A program made the translations under genes and the position numbers. The notes under the pieces were generated by a model. The model searched no databases, was not told the origin of the DNA, and was given only the letters and a program-made list of their open reading frames with translations. 64,000 bases of DNA from Nocardia sp. NBC_01503 (GTDB lineage Bacteria; Actinomycetota; Actinomycetes; Mycobacteriales; Mycobacteriaceae). The stretch spans positions 4,836,001 to 4,900,000 of the forward strand of contig NZ_CP109596.1 in assembly GCF_036327755.1 (NCBI RefSeq), written 5' to 3'. Of this stretch, positions 60,756-64,000 are shown one piece after another. Each line of letters starts with the position of its first letter. The stretch's first letter is position 1.

Positions 60756-60860
60756 GATTTTCCGCGCTGCCGGTCCCGCCGACGTTCCGCGCTGCCGGTC
60801 GCCCTACGTTTCGCGCCGCAGGTCGCCTGACATTCCGCGCTGCCGGTCCACCCGATTTCC
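60756..60860. repeat. imperfect tandem repeat, about 25-bp unit, four copies
   Basis: TTCCGCGCTGCCGGTC recurs with 25, 25 and 23 base spacing (starts about 60760, 60785, 60810, 60833), with the third copy diverged. It lies after the TY-Chap gene and before the last family-1 half copy. Confidence 0.75.
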
Positions 60861-60871
60861 CGTGCGGAAGA

Positions 60872-60910
60872 CCTCCGTCATCCCGGTGCGCTTTCGGCCG
60901 GGATCCACCG
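60872..60910. repeat. half copy (G) of repeat family 1
   Basis: CCTCCGTCATCCCGGTGCGC...GGCCGGGATCCACC matches the left arm of copies A and B; the right arm is absent. It lies after the tandem repeat, before the TetR gene. Confidence 0.75.
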
Positions 60911-61071
60911 TCCCCATTGCCGCCGTCCTGCGATGAGCGTTCGCAGATGCGCACAGTGTGCGCTACGCTCGTACCGGCCCGGATGCGGGTCGTTCGACGG
61001 GCGCTCGGGACCGCGGACTCGGGAGCGGAGGTGCGGTGGAGCGTCGTGCGGAGGTCCCGCAGGAGGTCGTC

Positions 61072-61803
61072 ATGTCGGCATCGCATCCCGGACTGTCGGT
61101 GTGGACGCGACCCAGGCAACGCGCACGCCCGGCCCTGAATCGAGAGCGCATAGTCGCCGAGGCGATCGCACTGCTCGACGCCGAAGGTATTGCGGCCCTG
61201 AGCATGCGAACGCTGGGCACCCGCCTGAACGCCGGCGCGACCTCCATGTATCGCCATGTGGCCAGTCGCGAGGAGCTGATCGAGCTCGCCGTCGACGAGG
61301 TCTACGGCGATATCGAGGTGCCCGTGATCGAGGGAGTCGACCAGTGGCGCCCGGCGGTGATCGTCTGCGCCGAGAGCTACCGGCGCATGATCCTGTGCCA
61401 TCCGTGGATCGCAGAGGCGCTACCCGGCGCGGGACTGGCCCATCTCGGCCCGAATATGCTGCGGCTCAACGAATCCCTGTTCACCGTCTTCGCCATCGCC
61501 GAGTTCCCGATCGCCGAGGCCCATCTCGCCATCAGCACCGTGCTCGGCTACGTCGTCGGCGTCTGCCTCGGCGAGGCATCCTGGCTCACCCTGGTCGCCC
61601 GCAGCGGCCAGGACGAACAGAGCTGCGCCGCGAGCATGCTCCCGGTACTGGAGCGGATAGCCCGCGAACATCCGCGCATCGGGGAATCCATTGCCGCGCG
61701 CGGGAAATCGTCGGTAGTCGAGGCGCGCGACGCCAAATTCCGATTCGGCCTGGAGCGCATTCTGGACGGGCTCGAGACCAGGCTCCCGGGGTGGTCCGCA
61801 TGA
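61072..61803 (+). CDS. TetR-family regulator with TetR_C-type ligand domain
   Basis: The 243-residue protein has the TetR helix-turn-helix (RERIVAEAIALLDAEGIAALSMRTLGTRLNAGATSMYRHVASREELIELAVDEVYG) and a C-terminal domain with HPWIAEALPGAGLAHLGPNML, of the TetR_C (tetracycline-repressor-like) kind. ATG 61072 has AGGAGGT 5 bases upstream. Its stop overlaps the LysR start by ATGA, so the two regulators are translationally coupled. Confidence 0.93.
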   Translation: MSASHPGLSVWTRPRQRARPALNRERIVAEAIALLDAEGIAALSMRTLGTRLNAGATSMYRHVASREELIELAVDEVYGDIEVPVIEGVDQWRPAVIVCAESYRRMILCHPWIAEALPGAGLAHLGPNMLRLNESLFTVFAIAEFPIAEAHLAISTVLGYVVGVCLGEASWLTLVARSGQDEQSCAASMLPVLERIAREHPRIGESIAARGKSSVVEARDAKFRFGLERILDGLETRLPGWSA

Positions 61804-62687
61804 CCGGTGTGGAGATCGGCCGCATCGACCCCCTGGAGTTGGAGGCCTTCGTCGTCCTGGCCGAGGAGCTCCACTTCGGCCGCACCGCGGCGCGTTTGGG
61901 ACTTTCCCAGCCCCGGGTCAGTCAACTGCTGCGCTCACTGGAGCGCCGCGTCGGACGGCGGCTGGTCGAGCGCACCAGTCGGCGCGTGGAGCTGAATCCA
62001 CTGGGGGAGCGACTACTTCGTGATGTACGACCCGCCTTCGACGAATTACGCCGGGCGGTAGTCGGCACCCGGGCGGCGGGCTACGGACTGCGCGTCGGCT
62101 TCCTCGGCCCGTACTTCAGCACCCTGGACGTTCCGCTACAGCGCCTGCGCGAGCGTTACCCCGAATGCGCGGTGACCCTCACCCAACTGTCCTGGGCCGA
62201 TGTCTACGGACCGCTCCGGCGCGGTGAGGTCGATGTCCAGATCTGCCTGCTCCCGGTCGAACAGCGCGACCTCACCATCGGCCCCGAGATCGGCGTCTTC
62301 CCAAGGCGATTGGCGATCGCCCGCAACCACCCGCGAGCCACCGCCGAATCCCTGGATATCGAAGACCTCGCCGAAATGACGATCATCGCCCCGCATACGG
62401 TCCCGCCCGAGCTGGCCCGCACCTTCTGGCCACCGGAGACCACCCCGTCGGGCCGCCCGATCCGCCGCGGCATCTCCGCCATCACCGAACCCGAGATGCT
62501 CGGCGCGGTCGCGCACGGCGCGGGCGTCTTCGTCACCACTGCCGCCATGGCCCGGCACTTCCTGCACCCCGACGTGGTGTTCGTACCCTTCACCGGCATG
62601 CCCGATGCCCGGGTCGTTCTGGTGTGGCGCAAGGACACCGACAATCCCCGCGTTCGAGAGTTGGCCGCCATAGCCGTCGAACAGTAA
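61800..62687 (+). CDS. LysR-family regulator
   Basis: The 295-residue protein has the N-terminal LysR helix-turn-helix (LELEAFVVLAEELHFGRTAARLGLSQPRVSQLLRSLERRVGRRLVERTSRRVELNPLGERLL) and a type-2 periplasmic-binding-protein co-inducer domain (RVGFLGPYFSTLDVPLQRLRERYPE ... FVPFTGMPDARVVLVWRKD). It starts inside the TetR stop (ATGA). No metabolic gene adjoins it downstream on the strand within about 180 bases; a regulator-regulator operon is unusual. Confidence 0.93.
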   Translation: MTGVEIGRIDPLELEAFVVLAEELHFGRTAARLGLSQPRVSQLLRSLERRVGRRLVERTSRRVELNPLGERLLRDVRPAFDELRRAVVGTRAAGYGLRVGFLGPYFSTLDVPLQRLRERYPECAVTLTQLSWADVYGPLRRGEVDVQICLLPVEQRDLTIGPEIGVFPRRLAIARNHPRATAESLDIEDLAEMTIIAPHTVPPELARTFWPPETTPSGRPIRRGISAITEPEMLGAVAHGAGVFVTTAAMARHFLHPDVVFVPFTGMPDARVVLVWRKDTDNPRVRELAAIAVEQ

Positions 62688-62789
62688 GGGGGCGTGCTCG
62701 CCCGCTGGAACGAGTACACCACTGCCCTCGCGATCGATACGGCCCCGCTCCGGAGTGGGGCCGTTCGCGTTGTGCCATCAAGTCGCTTC

Positions 62790-62823
62790 TTGACAGTTCC
62801 TGTCATATAGCCAGATACTGTCA
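62790..62823 (+). promoter_or_regulatory. promoter with palindromic operator before the TetR-KstD unit
   Basis: TTGACA (62790-62795) opens a perfect palindrome TGACAGTTCCTGTCA (62791-62805). With 17-base spacing AGATAC (62813-62818) is a weak -10. A third half site CTGTCA (62818-62823) follows. The TetR gene begins at 62872, consistent with autorepression. Confidence 0.65.
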
Positions 62824-62871
62824 TGGCACGGTGGCGGGTCCCGCGGCCGCGCACGAGTGGGAGGAGTGCCG

Positions 62872-63465
62872 ATGTCACTACGGGAACGGCAACGCCGTCA
62901 GATTCGCGCCGAGATCCAGCGCGCGGCCTTCGAATTGTTCGCGCACAAGGGATTCGACGAGGTCACCACCGAACAGATCGCCGCAGCCGCGGGCATCTCG
63001 CCGAGCACCTATTTCCGGCATGTACGAAGCAAGGAAGATCTGCTGCTGGATCCGGTGCGCGAGGGCGGCGCGGGTATCACCACGTTGCTGGAGGAGCGGC
63101 CCGCCGGGGAGTCGGCGGATATCGCACTGGCACAGTCGATTCTGACCAGGTCCACCACCTTGGCCGCCGCCGAGCTGGAGCAGTGGCGAGCGGCATTCCG
63201 CACGGCCCCGCATCTGCTGGATCGCGTCGCGCTCATCACCCCCGAACATCGCACCCGACTGGTCGAGCTGGTGGGGGAGCGTATGTCGCTCGATCCGCGC
63301 TCCGACTCCAATCCCGGCCTGCTGGTTCACCTCATGCTCGCCGCCGCCGAATTCGGATACCTGCAGTGGCTGCGCAGCGCCGATCACCCGGGGGCATCAC
63401 TGCTGGTCTGTGTCGAAGGCGCGTTGAACGCCGTCATCGGCGAGCGCTGGCATACCGCGCCCTGA
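62872..63465 (+). CDS. TetR-family regulator (AcrR-like)
   Basis: The 197-residue protein has IRAEIQRAAFELFAHKGFDEVTTEQIAAAAGISPSTYFRHVRSKEDLLLDPV at the N-terminus and a helical ligand domain. ATG 62872 follows GAGGAG 5 bases upstream, better than 62857. It is 66 bases before the flavoprotein gene on the same strand and has its own promoter-operator; it probably regulates that gene and itself. Confidence 0.92.
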   Translation: MSLRERQRRQIRAEIQRAAFELFAHKGFDEVTTEQIAAAAGISPSTYFRHVRSKEDLLLDPVREGGAGITTLLEERPAGESADIALAQSILTRSTTLAAAELEQWRAAFRTAPHLLDRVALITPEHRTRLVELVGERMSLDPRSDSNPGLLVHLMLAAAEFGYLQWLRSADHPGASLLVCVEGALNAVIGERWHTAP

Positions 63466-63531
63466 CTTCGCTTCACTCGAAAATCACACGCCGACAGGCG
63501 TATTCACCACACGAATCTTGGGGGCTCCCGC

Positions 63532-64000
63532 ATGTCCGAAAACAGTGAAACATTCGATCTGGTGGTCGTCGGCTCGGGTGCGGCCGGAATGGCCGCCGCA
63601 CTCACCGCCGCCCATCATGGGCTCTCCGCCGTCATCGTGGAGAAGGCCGCGCATTGGGGCGGATCCACCGCCCGCTCCGGTGGGGGAGTGTGGATTCCCG
63701 GCAATGCCACACTGCGCCAACTGGCTCCGGCCGACGATATCGAATCCGCCCGCACCTATTTGAAGTCGATCACCGGCGAATACGGAGACGCCGAGCGGAT
63801 CGACACCTATATCGACAGGGGTCCCGAGGCACTCGCCTTCCTGGCCGAACACGCTCCGCTGCAATTGAATTGGGTGCCGGGCTACTCCGACTACTATCCG
63901 GAGGCTCCCGGCGGGCGCGGGCACGGGCGATCCGTCGAACCGAAACCGTTCAATGCCAAGGGGTTGGGCGCGGAGCTGGCGACGCTGGAACCGGACTACG
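63532..64000 (+). CDS. KstD/fumarate-reductase-like FAD dehydrogenase, 3' end beyond window
   Basis: The visible 156 residues start with the FAD motif VVVGSGAAGMAAALTAAHHGLSAVIVEKAAHWGGSTARSGGGVWIPGN, typical of 3-ketosteroid Delta1-dehydrogenase and related flavocytochrome/fumarate-reductase enzymes, and continue with ITGEYGDAERIDTYIDRGPEALAFLAEHAPLQLNWVPGYSDYYPEAPGG. The GGSTARSGGG form points to steroid dehydrogenase relatives. The rest is beyond base 64000. It follows the TetR gene and should be under its control. Confidence 0.85.
   Translation, partial: MSENSETFDLVVVGSGAAGMAAALTAAHHGLSAVIVEKAAHWGGSTARSGGGVWIPGNATLRQLAPADDIESARTYLKSITGEYGDAERIDTYIDRGPEALAFLAEHAPLQLNWVPGYSDYYPEAPGGRGHGRSVEPKPFNAKGLGAELATLEPDY

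Noticed and set aside
60415..61401. Minus-strand open frame through the tandem repeat and TetR gene
   Set aside because: Its repeated RPAARNVG is just the tandem repeat read backwards, and it overlaps two supported genes.
60933..61799. N-terminal extension of the LysR protein in the longer frame
   Set aside because: It runs through the TetR gene in another frame and has shadow composition; the ATGA start at 61800 begins the helix-turn-helix.

Overview
The window is a high-GC actinobacterial chromosome segment, most likely Nocardia or a close relative (Rhodococcus/Gordonia group). Evidence: uniform G/C third positions; GTG and TTG starts; lipoprotein, DUF3558-like, MymA-like, CaeA/Hip1-like and PPE/EspB-like genes typical of mycolate-containing actinobacteria; an ECF41 (SigJ) sigma factor; and a long block whose gene content, as I recall it, matches the M. 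tuberculosis Rv2220-Rv2236c neighbourhood. I saw no tRNA, rRNA, CRISPR array, insertion sequence or prophage. The only RNA gene found is RNase P RNA (rnpB).

Layout. 1-5.3 kb: end of a TAP-like hydrolase gene, an OmpR/EnvZ-type two-component pair, gnd, and a small secreted DUF4189 protein. 5.4-10.6 kb: a mymA-like operon (HSL-type esterase, SDR, ferritin-like diiron protein, Baeyer-Villiger/MymA-type flavin monooxygenase) followed by a MerR regulator. 10.9-16.5 kb: a thioesterase-like protein, an MFS sugar-type transporter, and a coupled lipoprotein / SGNH hydrolase / acyltransferase-3 set that looks like an envelope O-acylation module. 16.5-22.1 kb: TetR, a 57-residue protein, gamma-carbonic anhydrase-like protein coupled to a GlxA-type regulator, a divergent metallo-beta-lactamase-fold hydrolase, alanine dehydrogenase, and convergent SigJ with a clear ECF41-type promoter.

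22.3-48.4 kb is the conserved block: cobD, an inserted LuxE-LuxC-like fatty-acid reductase pair, SURF1-ptpA, a secreted protein, cobC, a NIF3 protein, OsmC, a zinc-ribbon coiled-coil protein, RNase H/phosphatase fusion, a hydrolase, rnpB, an SPFH protein with a 36-residue membrane mini-protein, an RNB nuclease, a lipoprotein/proline iminopeptidase/CHAD operon, panB, a CaeA-like lipoprotein hydrolase, glnA2-type glutamine synthetase and glnE. This block links cobalamin synthesis, nitrogen control and RNA processing.

48.4-64 kb is accessory: cupin, PPE-like protein, methyltransferase, endo/exonuclease/phosphatase-fold membrane protein, monoacylglycerol lipase, coupled M20 peptidase and CocE/NonD hydrolase, Ser/Thr kinase-WD40 fusion, MpaB-type oxygenase, small proteins, a TetR-LysR overlapping pair, and a TetR gene followed by the start of a KstD-like flavoprotein gene cut by the window edge.

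Two families of palindromic dispersed repeats are threaded through the intergenic spaces. One has seven full or partial copies, including one read in frame at the N-terminus of the acyltransferase. The other has three copies, two of them part of about 95-bp direct repeats upstream of glnE. Several palindromic operators, a promoter-operator upstream of the mymA-like operon, and terminator hairpins between operons could be placed from the sequence.
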